DNA from: Shimia sp.
GTDB lineage: Bacteria > Pseudomonadota > Alphaproteobacteria > Rhodobacterales > Rhodobacteraceae
DNA length: 64,000 nucleotides
Direction: 5' to 3'
NCBI RefSeq assembly: GCF_022448905.1
Contig: NZ_JAKVCW010000008.1
Span: forward strand, 162,684 to 226,683
A program made the translations under genes and the position numbers. The notes under the pieces were generated by a model. The model ran no database searches. It saw only the letters and a program-made list of their open reading frames with translations, and was not told where the DNA came from. How positions within the stretch are numbered: the first letter of the stretch is position 1; each line of letters opens with the position of its first letter. This document shows, piece by piece, positions 28,960-36,468 of this stretch.

Positions 28960-29835
28960 ATGGACATCCGCGCAATTGGCATGGGGCTGCTCTTTGCCCT
29001 GATCTGGTCCTCTGCCTTCACCTCCGCCCGCATCATTGTGGCCGACGCTTCGCCTCTGATGATTTCCTCCCTGCGCTTTGCCATCGCGGGCACCATCGGC
29101 GTGATCATCGCCCGTGCCTTGGGCCAATCCTGGCACCTCACACCAGCGCAATGGCGCGCCACCATCATCTTTGGCCTCTGCCAAAACGCGCTCTATTTGG
29201 GCCTGAACTTCACCGCGATGACCACCATCGAGGCTTCGCTCGCGTCCATTATCGCCTCCACTATGCCCCTGATCGTCGCTCTGCTCGGCTGGGCTGTCAA
29301 AGGCGAGAAACTCAGCCCCATGGGCACCATCGGCCTCATCGTCGGGTTTGGTGGGGTGCTGTTGATCATGGCGGGCCGCTTAAGCAACGGCGTCGACCTC
29401 TTCGGCGTCCTGCTCTGTGTCATCGGCGCACTGGCTTTGGCCATTGCCACCCTCGCCGTGCGCAACGCGTCCTCCGGCGGCAACGTGATCATGATCGTTG
29501 GCCTGCAAATGTATGTCGGCGCAATCACGCTCTTCTTTGCTTCACTTGTGTTTGAAACATGGACGGTCAACTGGAACCCCAAGATGCTGATCGCCTTCAT
29601 CTACACCATCCTCGCGCCGGGCCTCTTCGCCACCTGGATCTGGTTCGCGTTGGTTGCCCGCATCGGCGCGGTCAAAGCCGCCACCTTCCACTTCCTCAAC
29701 CCTTTCTTCGGCGTTGCCATCGCCGCCATGATCCTTGGCGAAAAGCTGGGTTTCTGGGACATCGTCGGCGTCGCGGTGATCTGCGCCGGCATCCTCGCCG
29801 TGCAGCTTTCGAAACAATCGCACACGGCCAAGTGA
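28960..29835 (+). CDS. DMT family (EamA) transporter
   Basis: 291 aa, about ten transmembrane segments in two EamA repeats (about 5-135, 148-280). The ALIWSSAFTSARIIV start of the first helix and the RIGAVKAATFHFLNPFFGV motif late in the second repeat are typical of RhaT/EamA exporters. The start is ATG 28960; earlier in-frame codons from 28885 are not hydrophobic. A single gene, 91 bases after the efflux operon. Substrate unknown. Confidence 0.85.
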   Translation: MDIRAIGMGLLFALIWSSAFTSARIIVADASPLMISSLRFAIAGTIGVIIARALGQSWHLTPAQWRATIIFGLCQNALYLGLNFTAMTTIEASLASIIASTMPLIVALLGWAVKGEKLSPMGTIGLIVGFGGVLLIMAGRLSNGVDLFGVLLCVIGALALAIATLAVRNASSGGNVIMIVGLQMYVGAITLFFASLVFETWTVNWNPKMLIAFIYTILAPGLFATWIWFALVARIGAVKAATFHFLNPFFGVAIAAMILGEKLGFWDIVGVAVICAGILAVQLSKQSHTAK

Positions 29836-29892
29836 TCCCGCGGCACCACTCTTTGACATGACACTCTCGACTGCGCTTGGCACAAGAGAGGC

Positions 29893-30606
29893 ATGGAATA
29901 CCTCTTTGCATATGGCGCGGGTCTGCTGACCCTGATCAACCCCTGCGTGGTGCCGGTTCTGCCCATCGTGCTGACCAGCGCCCTGCAGGCCTCCCGCCAT
30001 GGCCCCGCCGTTTTGGCCCTCGGCATGAGCCTCAGCTTTGTGGTGTTTGGCATGGCCGTGACCGTCTTTGGCCACGCCATCGGCCTGACGCCGGAAACGC
30101 TTTCCAAGGCTGGCGCCGTCCTGATGATGGGCTTCGGCGCGGTGCTGCTGGTGCCACAATTCTCCAGCGCCTTCTCCACCGCCACAGCCGGTGTTGCCGC
30201 CTCCGCGGACAGCACGCTCAACGCAGTAGACCACACCAGCCTGCAAGGCCAATTCCTCGGCGGCCTGCTGCTCGGTCTCGTCTGGTCCCCCTGTATCGGC
30301 CCCACGTTGGGTGGCGCGATTGCATTGGCCTCCCAAGGCGAAAGCCTCACCCACGCCACGGTCATCATGATTGCCTTTGCTGCTGGCGTCTCCACACTGA
30401 TCTTTGGCCTTGGCTATGGCGCTCGCTCGGCCCTTGGCAAACACCAAGCCACCTTGCGCGCCATTGCTGCCAAATCCCGCCCCATCCTTGGGGGCGTGTT
30501 CTTCCTCACTGGCCTCGCGCTGTTTTTCAATGTCCACCACATGATCGAAATCTGGCTCTTGGGTGTCCTGCCCCCCTGGCTGCTCGATCTCTCTGTCGCC
30601 CTTTAA
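29893..30606 (+). CDS. ccdA: CcdA/DsbD-type cytochrome c biogenesis membrane protein
   Basis: 237 aa membrane protein with six hydrophobic segments. The two redox cysteines are visible: one in NPCVVPVLP near residue 18, and one in SPCIGPTLGG near residue 136, each followed by proline-rich turns as in CcdA. It carries reducing equivalents from cytoplasmic thioredoxin to the periplasm. The next gene, 14 bases on, encodes an exported thioredoxin-like protein, its likely acceptor. The nearby msrB-msrA pair suggests a wider thiol-redox role than cytochrome c maturation alone. Confidence 0.88.
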   Translation: MEYLFAYGAGLLTLINPCVVPVLPIVLTSALQASRHGPAVLALGMSLSFVVFGMAVTVFGHAIGLTPETLSKAGAVLMMGFGAVLLVPQFSSAFSTATAGVAASADSTLNAVDHTSLQGQFLGGLLLGLVWSPCIGPTLGGAIALASQGESLTHATVIMIAFAAGVSTLIFGLGYGARSALGKHQATLRAIAAKSRPILGGVFFLTGLALFFNVHHMIEIWLLGVLPPWLLDLSVAL

Positions 30607-30620
30607 AAGGAGTTCCCCAC

Positions 30621-31028
30621 ATGCACCGTCGCACTTTCCTTGCCTCTGCTCCCGCCACGCTGGTCCTGCCAATGGCCGCCCGCGCCGCCACAGACTACAC
30701 CCCGGGCCTCGTGAAAAAGCACCTCGCTGCAGGTGACACCGTGTTTCTGGATTTCAAAACCGAGTGGTGCACCACTTGCGCCGCACAGGAACGCGCCATT
30801 GACGCCCTCTTGCGCGAAAATCCCGCCTACAAAGACGCCATCACCTTAATCAACGTGGACTGGGACCAGCACAGCAACTCCGACCTGGCCCGCGAGCTGA
30901 AAATCCCACGCCGCTCAACACTGGTGGTGCTCAAAGGCGACCAAGAACTTGGCCGTATCGTCGCCGGCACCAACAAATCCAAGATCAAAGACCTCCTGGA
31001 CACCGCCCTAACCGCCGCCACAGCCTAA
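30621..31028 (+). CDS. Exported thioredoxin-like protein with a Tat-type leader
   Basis: 135 aa. The N-terminus MHRRTFLAS carries a twin-arginine motif before a hydrophobic stretch and an ARAA cleavage site (about residue 22), so export by Tat is likely. The thioredoxin fold has the active site EWCTTCAAQ (C51/C54 region) and the cis-Pro region KIPRRSTLVVL, where arginine follows the proline. AAAAGGAG lies 9 bases before ATG 30621. It pairs with ccdA directly upstream and would receive electrons from it in the periplasm. A longer open frame from 29877 is ccdA read in another frame. Confidence 0.85.
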   Translation: MHRRTFLASAPATLVLPMAARAATDYTPGLVKKHLAAGDTVFLDFKTEWCTTCAAQERAIDALLRENPAYKDAITLINVDWDQHSNSDLARELKIPRRSTLVVLKGDQELGRIVAGTNKSKIKDLLDTALTAATA

Positions 31029-31165
31029 CCCATCTGGATCACGCCAAATGTTGCACCGCGACACGTCGGCGTGATCCCCTCTTTTCAAACCCCCGTATCC
31101 TCCCATATGCCTGAACACAGGACACTTGGCCCCGTAACTCAAGCGGCCAAGGGAAGGAGACGCGC

Positions 31166-31618
31166 ATGACCAAATACACCCGCGACACAGACGTGATCGC
31201 CACCCTCACCGACGAACAATTCTGGGTCACTCAGGAAAACGGCACCGAACGCCCCGGCTCCGGTAAACTTTTGCACAACAAAGAACCCGGCATTTATGTC
31301 GATGTGGTCTCCGGCGAACCGCTCTTTGCCAGCTCTGACAAATACGAAAGCGGCTGCGGCTGGCCCAGCTTCACCAAGCCGATTGAGGCCGCCCACGTGA
31401 CCGAGCATCACGACAGCACCCACGGCATGATCCGCACCGAAGTGCGCTCCAAACACGGCGACAGCCACCTTGGCCACGTCTTCCCCGATGGTCCCCAGGA
31501 TCGTGGCGGGCTACGCTACTGCATCAACTCCGCTTCGTTGCGGTTTGTGCACCGCGCCGATATGGAGGCCGAGGGCTATGGCGCCTATCTCGATCAAGTA
31601 GAGGAGATCGACCAATGA
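31166..31618 (+). CDS. msrB: Peptide-methionine (R)-S-oxide reductase
   Basis: 150 aa, reducing methionine-R-sulfoxide in proteins. The catalytic Cys is in [11 protein letters not shown] near residue 117, and GCGWPSF near 63 is the substrate-site signature. The two zinc CxxC pairs of many MsrB are missing: [11 protein letters not shown] stands where YxCxxCGxPLF would be. It therefore belongs to the zinc-free form. No signal peptide, so it acts in the cytoplasm. It overlaps msrA by 4 bases and follows the ccdA-thioredoxin pair. Confidence 0.94.
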   Translation: MTKYTRDTDVIATLTDEQFWVTQENGTERPGSGKLLHNKEPGIYVDVVSGEPLFASSDKYESGCGWPSFTKPIEAAHVTEHHDSTHGMIRTEVRSKHGDSHLGHVFPDGPQDRGGLRYCINSASLRFVHRADMEAEGYGAYLDQVEEIDQ

Positions 31619-32115
31619 GCGAACGCGCAGTACTGGCAGGCGGCTGTTTCTGGGGCATGGAAGACCTGATCCGTAAAATGGACGGCGTTCTGAGCACACG
31701 CGTCGGCTACACCGGCGGCGATGTCCCAAACGCGACCTACGAAAACCACGGCACCCACGCCGAGGCCATCGAGATCATCTTTGACCCGGCCAAAACCTCG
31801 TTCCGTAAACTCTTGGAATTCTTCTTTCAGATCCACGACCCGACCACACCAAACCGTCAGGGCAACGATCTGGGCATGTCCTACCGCTCGGCGATCTTCT
31901 ACACCGACGCGGACCAAAAAGCGGTCGCGGTAGACACCATCAAAGACGTTGACGCCTCCGGCCTCTGGCCAGGCAAAGTGGTGACCGAAGTGGAACCGGT
32001 CAGCGATTTCTGGGAAGCCGAAGAGTACCACCAGGACTATCTGGTGAAAAACGTCGGCGGCTACACCTGCCACTTCGCCCGCCCCGATTGGGTCCTGCCC
32101 AAACGCAACGGCTAA
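31615..32115 (+). CDS. msrA: Peptide-methionine (S)-S-oxide reductase
   Basis: 166 aa cytoplasmic enzyme for methionine-S-sulfoxide. The catalytic GCFWG is at residues 10-14; GYTGG, and the later EEYHQDYL segment, are conserved. Only one further cysteine (YTCHFARP near 153) is present, the likely resolving Cys. Coupled to msrB by a 4-base overlap, giving repair of both sulfoxide stereoisomers from one transcript. Confidence 0.95.
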   Translation: MSERAVLAGGCFWGMEDLIRKMDGVLSTRVGYTGGDVPNATYENHGTHAEAIEIIFDPAKTSFRKLLEFFFQIHDPTTPNRQGNDLGMSYRSAIFYTDADQKAVAVDTIKDVDASGLWPGKVVTEVEPVSDFWEAEEYHQDYLVKNVGGYTCHFARPDWVLPKRNG

Positions 32116-32148
32116 GTCAAACAATTGGGGCGCAGCCGCGCTGCGCGC

Positions 32149-32784
32149 CTACGTCCCCACTGCCTGCCGAAAGGCGCGGCTGTGGGTGACCCACTCCAGC
32201 CAACAGGACAGCGCCGAAAACTGCGCAATCATCTTGCGCCCCTTGGGCAGCTGCGCAAAGGCCGCGACCATCGGCGCCACATGGCAATCCGCCAGCGAAA
32301 TCCGCAACCCGTTGAGCACCCAGCCCTCGCTGGCCATCTCGTCCAGCACCTTCAGCACTGGTTCCGCCGCGCGTAGCCCGTCCTGCACCAGTGCCTTGTC
32401 CCAATCGATCCCGGCCTGTTTGCGCACCACCCCATGGGCATAGGCCTGCCGCACCATCGGCCAATAGGCATAATTGTCGGCAATCGCGATCACCTGATCC
32501 ATCCGCGCCAGCGATTCCGCGTCCTCCGCAGCCAGCCCGATCCCGTCAAACGCCCGATCCACATAACGCGTGATCGCCGCCGTCTCATAGATCGCAAATT
32601 CCCCATGCAGCAGCACCGGCACCCGCGCAAACGGATGTGGCCCGGATGGCCCCGCCTCAAACGGATTGTCGCGTTTCATCTCAAACGCCACGCCTTTTGC
32701 CGCCAGCGCCATCTTCACCACTTGGGTGTAGATGCTCTCCTTGAAGCCAAAGAGCGTGACCTGATCCACTGCCCCGTCCCGCAT
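32149..32784 (-). CDS. Glutathione S-transferase family protein
   Basis: 211 aa with an N-terminal thioredoxin-like domain (about 8-85; FKESIYTQVVKMALAAKGV and VPVLLHG..YETAAITRYVD) and a C-terminal helical domain. The cis-Pro and the ETAAI glutathione-binding motif are present. No Cys or Tyr at the usual catalytic place is clear; a Ser in KESIY could serve. ATG 32784 overlaps the queG stop by one base (TGATG), so it is the second gene of a queG-gst pair. The longer in-frame reading to 33090 is queG in another frame. Confidence 0.85.
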   Translation of the reverse strand: MRDGAVDQVTLFGFKESIYTQVVKMALAAKGVAFEMKRDNPFEAGPSGPHPFARVPVLLHGEFAIYETAAITRYVDRAFDGIGLAAEDAESLARMDQVIAIADNYAYWPMVRQAYAHGVVRKQAGIDWDKALVQDGLRAAEPVLKVLDEMASEGWVLNGLRISLADCHVAPMVAAFAQLPKGRKMIAQFSALSCWLEWVTHSRAFRQAVGT

Positions 32785-33821
32785 CACGACAACCTCTGCA
32801 CCGCCCAGCGCGCCGCATCCGCCACCGTGGGGTCCGCGTCCTCGCACAGCCCCTGCGCCACCTCCTGCAAAGCCGCATCCCCGGAGTTGCCAATCGCATA
32901 GAGCACATTGCGCACAAAGCGATTGCGCCCAATCCGTTTGATCGGCGAGCCAGAGAAAAACGTGCGAAACTCCGCGTCTTCCAGCACAGCCAGCTCCGCC
33001 AGCTTTGGCGCAATCAACTCGTCGCGCGCGTGATACTTCATCTCCCGCGCATCTTGGGCAAACTTGTTCCAGGGACAGGCCGAAAGACAATCGTCACAGC
33101 CATAAATCCGGTTGCCCATGAGCCCGCGCAAGTCCTCATCTACCGGCCCATGATGCTCAATGGTCAGGTAGGAAATACACCGCCGCGCATCAATCTGATG
33201 CGGTGCCGGAAAGGCCTTGGTTGGACAGGCATCCAGACAGGCGCGACAGGACCCGCAATGATCAATTTCCGCCTTGTCCGTCTCTAGCTCCAGCGTGGTG
33301 AACACCGAGCCAATAAAGAACCAGGAGCCCAAATCGCGGCTCACCAGATTGGTGTGCTTGCCCTGCCAGCCCAGCCCCGCCGCTTGCCCCAACGGCTTCT
33401 CCGGCACCGGCGCAGTGTCGACAAACACCTTCACCTCGGTCTCCGGGCTGGTCTCGGCAATCAACCACCGCGCAAGGCGTTTGAGGCGCTTTTTTACCGT
33501 GTCATGGTAATCGCGATTCTGCGCGTACACCGAGATCGCCGCCCGATCCGGCGCGCCATGCACCGCCGTGGGGTCATGCTCCGGCGTGTAGCTTTCCCCA
33601 AGCATAATCACAGAGCGCGCCTCCGGCCACAGCACCGACGGGTCCGAGCGCCAATGTTTGCGCGCTTCTAACCATTGCATCTGCCCGTGGTAGTCTTTGG
33701 CGAGAAATCCATCCAAACCCGCCGCCACATGGCCCACCGAATCCGGCCGGCACACTTTGGCCAGATCAAAGCCCAAGGACACAGCTTCCGCCTTCATGCG
33801 GGTGGTCAGATCATCCGCCAT
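32784..33821 (-). CDS. queG: Epoxyqueuosine reductase
   Basis: 345 aa cobalamin and iron-sulfur enzyme, the last step of queuosine synthesis in tRNA. Two 4Fe-4S cysteine sets are visible: [16 protein letters not shown] (near residue 195) and [14 protein letters not shown] (near 245). The N-terminal cobalamin-binding part (DUF1730) spans about 10-180, and a short HEAT-like tail after residue 280 completes the usual layout. First gene of a pair with a GST. The leader holds a GC-rich intergenic repeat. Confidence 0.93.
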   Translation of the reverse strand: MADDLTTRMKAEAVSLGFDLAKVCRPDSVGHVAAGLDGFLAKDYHGQMQWLEARKHWRSDPSVLWPEARSVIMLGESYTPEHDPTAVHGAPDRAAISVYAQNRDYHDTVKKRLKRLARWLIAETSPETEVKVFVDTAPVPEKPLGQAAGLGWQGKHTNLVSRDLGSWFFIGSVFTTLELETDKAEIDHCGSCRACLDACPTKAFPAPHQIDARRCISYLTIEHHGPVDEDLRGLMGNRIYGCDDCLSACPWNKFAQDAREMKYHARDELIAPKLAELAVLEDAEFRTFFSGSPIKRIGRNRFVRNVLYAIGNSGDAALQEVAQGLCEDADPTVADAARWAVQRLS

Positions 33822-33831
33822 GACACCCCCG

Positions 33832-33899
33832 CCTTCTCAGTCCGAAAATATCCTCGGGGGTGAGGCCGTCAGGCCGAGGGGGCAGACAGCCCCCTTGCC
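33832..33899 (-). repeat. Dispersed GC-rich intergenic repeat, copy C
   Basis: On the minus strand it reads a GGGGGCTGTCTGCCCCC palindrome, then CCTCACCCCCGAGGATATTTTCGG and a short tail, the same order as copies A (9667) and B (13650) but with an extra internal palindrome (GGCCTGACGGCC). It sits between the queG start and the end of the next GST gene. Confidence 0.6.
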
Positions 33900-33910
33900 A
33901 GCGCCCGCGA

Positions 33911-34576
33911 TCAGAAATCCAGATCAGCATAATGCGCAGGCGGCGGGAAGCCGGGCACCTGATCCGCCAACACAGCCCGGAACGCCGGACGCGATTTGAT
34001 GGTGGCATACCAGTCTTTGACCACCGCAGAGCGGTTCCAATCCACGTCACTGATGTAGTCCAGCGCACTCAAATGCGCCGCCGCCGTGAAATCCGCCAAG
34101 GTCATCACATCCCCCGCCAGCCAACGGCGGTGGTCCAGCAGCCAATGCGTATAATCGAGGTGATATTTGATAGCTTTGGCCCCGGCTTTCACATTGGAAC
34201 TGTCCGGATAGCCCGTGCCCATCAGCTTGCGATTGACCCGCTCATACAAAAGCTTCGCGGTGACCTCATGGTGGAACTTGTCGTCAAACCACGCCACCAG
34301 CCGCCGCACCTCATAGCGCCCATCCGGGTCACGCGGCATCAACGCCGGGTCGGGATACTTCTCTTCCAGATACTCACAGATGGCGTTGCTGTCCGCCATC
34401 ATCTTGCCGTCCATCTTCAGGACCGGCACTTTGGCGGCTGGATTGCGGCGCAGGAAATCGGGATCTTGCTCCCAATAGCGCTCCTCTACAAGTTCCACCT
34501 CAAGCCGCTTTTCCCCCATCACGAGGCGCACCTTGCGGCAAAACGGAGACAAGGGCACATGGAACAGACGGTTCAT
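33911..34576 (-). CDS. Glutathione S-transferase family protein
   Basis: 221 aa, N-terminal thioredoxin-like domain (1-80) beginning RLFHVPLSPFCRKVRLVMGEK, where the SPFCRKV cysteine (near residue 12) is the likely active site, followed by VPVLKMDGKMMADSNAICEYLEE (glutathione-binding DSNAI). The helical domain follows. The pattern is close to maleylacetoacetate isomerase/zeta-like or beta-type GSTs; substrate unknown. A separate unit from the GST at 32149. Confidence 0.87.
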   Translation of the reverse strand: MNRLFHVPLSPFCRKVRLVMGEKRLEVELVEERYWEQDPDFLRRNPAAKVPVLKMDGKMMADSNAICEYLEEKYPDPALMPRDPDGRYEVRRLVAWFDDKFHHEVTAKLLYERVNRKLMGTGYPDSSNVKAGAKAIKYHLDYTHWLLDHRRWLAGDVMTLADFTAAAHLSALDYISDVDWNRSAVVKDWYATIKSRPAFRAVLADQVPGFPPPAHYADLDF

Positions 34577-34634
34577 CAGCAGGGTCGCAATGTTGTTGGG
34601 CTTTGTCCTTCAATGCCTTGCCCCTGCGCATATT

Positions 34635-35390
34635 TCAATCCGCAAAACACGCCGCGCGCGCTTCTCCGCGTATGGTTTCCGCCCCATCCAGGATCGCCGC
34701 GGCCCGTCGCCGCACCGCCGCTGTGGGCTTGCTGGCAGAGCGCTGCTTGGGGTTGGGCAACACCGCCGCCAACCGCGCGGCCTGCACCGGCGTCAAATCC
34801 TCTGGCCCGACACCAAAGTAATGCCGCGCCGCCGCTTCCACACCAAACACACCTTCATCAAACTCAGCCACATTCAGATAAACTTCCAGAATCCGCCGCT
34901 TGGTCCAGGTCATCTCCACCAGCGGCGTCATCAGTGTTTCCATCGCCTTGCGCGGCCAACTGCGCCCTTGCCAGAAATAGACGTTTTTCACGGTTTGCTG
35001 ACTGATCGTGCTTGCGCCTCGCCCCGCGCCTTCGGCAATTGCATCCCGGATCGCCTCCACGTCAAACCCCCAATGCAGACAGAAATTCGCATCTTCCGCC
35101 GCCACCACGGACCGGCGCATCACCGGCGCCACCTGTTCAATCGGCACCCATTGATAATCCACCTGCCCCAATCGCCGCTTCTCGCCAATCATCGTCCAGG
35201 TCGTGGGCGGATTGATCACAATGAAAATCAGGATCGAGAAGATGAACAACGACACCGCCCACATCAGCACCCGTCGCCACCAATAGCGCAGCCGCGCCCA
35301 CTGGCGCTTAATCACGCCAGCTTTCGGAGTCGCCGTGCTCTTATTGGTGCCCTTTGTCTTGGGCTTTGATTTGGCTGCTTTCTTGGCCAT
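34635..35390 (-). CDS. mtgA: Monofunctional biosynthetic peptidoglycan transglycosylase
   Basis: 251 aa. A basic N-terminal tail (1-35, Lys-rich), one transmembrane helix (about 37-60), then a glycosyltransferase family 51 domain. The catalytic glutamate is in AAEDANFCLHWGFD near residue 98, and GASTISQQTVKNVYFWQGRSW and KRRILEVYLNVAEFDEGVFG are the further GT51 motifs. No transpeptidase domain follows. It polymerises lipid II into glycan strands at the outer face of the inner membrane. Expressed as a single gene. Confidence 0.94.
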   Translation of the reverse strand: MAKKAAKSKPKTKGTNKSTATPKAGVIKRQWARLRYWWRRVLMWAVSLFIFSILIFIVINPPTTWTMIGEKRRLGQVDYQWVPIEQVAPVMRRSVVAAEDANFCLHWGFDVEAIRDAIAEGAGRGASTISQQTVKNVYFWQGRSWPRKAMETLMTPLVEMTWTKRRILEVYLNVAEFDEGVFGVEAAARHYFGVGPEDLTPVQAARLAAVLPNPKQRSASKPTAAVRRRAAAILDGAETIRGEARAACFAD

Positions 35391-35446
35391 GTCCCTGCCG
35401 CCGTCTTTGGCAAAGGGAGTAGAGCCTCACCGCCCATAGCGCAAGC

Positions 35447-35812
35447 CTACGGCGAACAAGCCCAGACCCGAACGCTGCAGCCACCGCCGTTCTGATAACA
35501 ATACCCCAAGGCATTGTCTTCCGCCTGAGACCGCGTCCCAGCCCAGCCATAGCCCCAATTTCCAGAGGTGCCCTCCGCAATGGCCCCACAGGTGTTGTAG
35601 AAGGTGTGCACGTTGTCACAATCCCAGCCACATTCCCCCTGCAAGGCGTTCACCGCGTCGGCTTCTGAATACTTGCCGTAGGAATAGCCCCAGGCCCCGC
35701 CAGGACCAATGCCAACTGCGCCCCAACACTGGGCAAACCCGCACTCTCCTGCGGACACAGAACTCCCGGCTGTCAGTGCAGCCACTGTCACAATCGCTTT
35801 GAAAAATCGCAT
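35447..35812 (-). CDS. Secreted Cys-rich DUF4189 domain protein
   Basis: 121 aa. A signal peptide (1-21, cleavage near VSA) leads into a small domain with about ten cysteines and repeated Gly-Trp-Gly-Tyr segments, the DUF4189 pattern (WGYSYGKYSEADAVNAL and NWGYGWAGTRSQAEDNAL form two similar halves). Function unknown; the cysteines suggest a disulfide-bonded periplasmic or secreted protein. The start is ATG 35812, with GGAGG 7 bases upstream; the in-frame stretch up to 35875 is not hydrophobic and is left out. Confidence 0.78.
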   Translation of the reverse strand: MRFFKAIVTVAALTAGSSVSAGECGFAQCWGAVGIGPGGAWGYSYGKYSEADAVNALQGECGWDCDNVHTFYNTCGAIAEGTSGNWGYGWAGTRSQAEDNALGYCYQNGGGCSVRVWACSP

Positions 35813-35966
35813 CAAACATCCTCCATGGCTGACAGCAGTATGGACCGATCCTTGATAAATCCCAAAAAGCCACATTTATTTATACGGCGCAAAGGCTTGA
35901 TCTGCTTGTAAATGCACAGCCCGTCCAGTAACGACCGCAACACCAAAACCAAAAGAGGCCCTTCTC

Positions 35967-36392
35967 GTGACCCGCTCGACCATGCTCCTACGCGCCCTTC
36001 TGGCCCTCATTGGGCTCTGCATTCTATTTCTTGGTCTGGACGTGGTTTTCGGCGGCATTCGCACCTCAGGCTGGATGGGGCCCACTGATTTTGTCGACGT
36101 GCTCAACCCCACGGATTTCAACGCCCAAGACAACCATGTGCGCTTCTTGGGTGGGGTGTTCACCAGCTTCGGTCTGGTGTTTCTGGCTGGCGCTTTTCTG
36201 TTTCACTCCCTGCGCATCACCTTGATTGTGCTGTGCGGCATCGTCTTTCTCGGCGGTCTGGCCCGCTTCACCACGCCGGACTTGGCCACACTCCTGAACA
36301 TGGCCGTACTGCCATCCGTTTTGCTCGAGTTCTTCTTGTTCCCAGCCTTGGCAGTCTGGATCTTCAAAGCAGGCAGGCACCACGGCCCATAG
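35967..36392 (+). CDS. DUF4345 domain-containing membrane protein
   Basis: 141 aa with four hydrophobic segments (about 5-25, 55-75, 80-100, 110-130), matching the DUF4345 family of small membrane proteins of unknown role. The start is GTG 35967, with AGAGG upstream; ATG 35982 is the alternative. It is divergent from the DUF4189 gene and convergent with gltB across a terminator. Confidence 0.75.
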   Translation: MTRSTMLLRALLALIGLCILFLGLDVVFGGIRTSGWMGPTDFVDVLNPTDFNAQDNHVRFLGGVFTSFGLVFLAGAFLFHSLRITLIVLCGIVFLGGLARFTTPDLATLLNMAVLPSVLLEFFLFPALAVWIFKAGRHHGP

Positions 36393-36418
36393 GCAATCGC
36401 AGCCTCCGCCAAAAGAAA

Positions 36419-36450
36419 ACCCCCGCCAGTTTGCACCAGCGGGGGTCTTT
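36419..36450 (-). terminator. Terminator between the DUF4345 gene and gltB
   Basis: An 8-bp perfect stem (36419-36426 with 36439-36446) with a 12-base loop. An A-rich side serves the minus-strand gltB transcript, and TCTTTTG on the plus side serves the DUF4345 gene. Confidence 0.8.
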
Positions 36451-36468
36451 TGTGTCTCTGATCCAGCG

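Noticed and set aside
29877..30620. Apparent N-terminal fusion partner of the thioredoxin-like protein
   Set aside because: This stretch is ccdA read in another frame. A strong ribosome binding site and Tat-type leader fix the thioredoxin start at 30621.
32785..33090. N-terminal extension of the GST at 32149
   Set aside because: It is the out-of-frame 3' end of queG. The TGATG overlap at 32784 gives the natural start.
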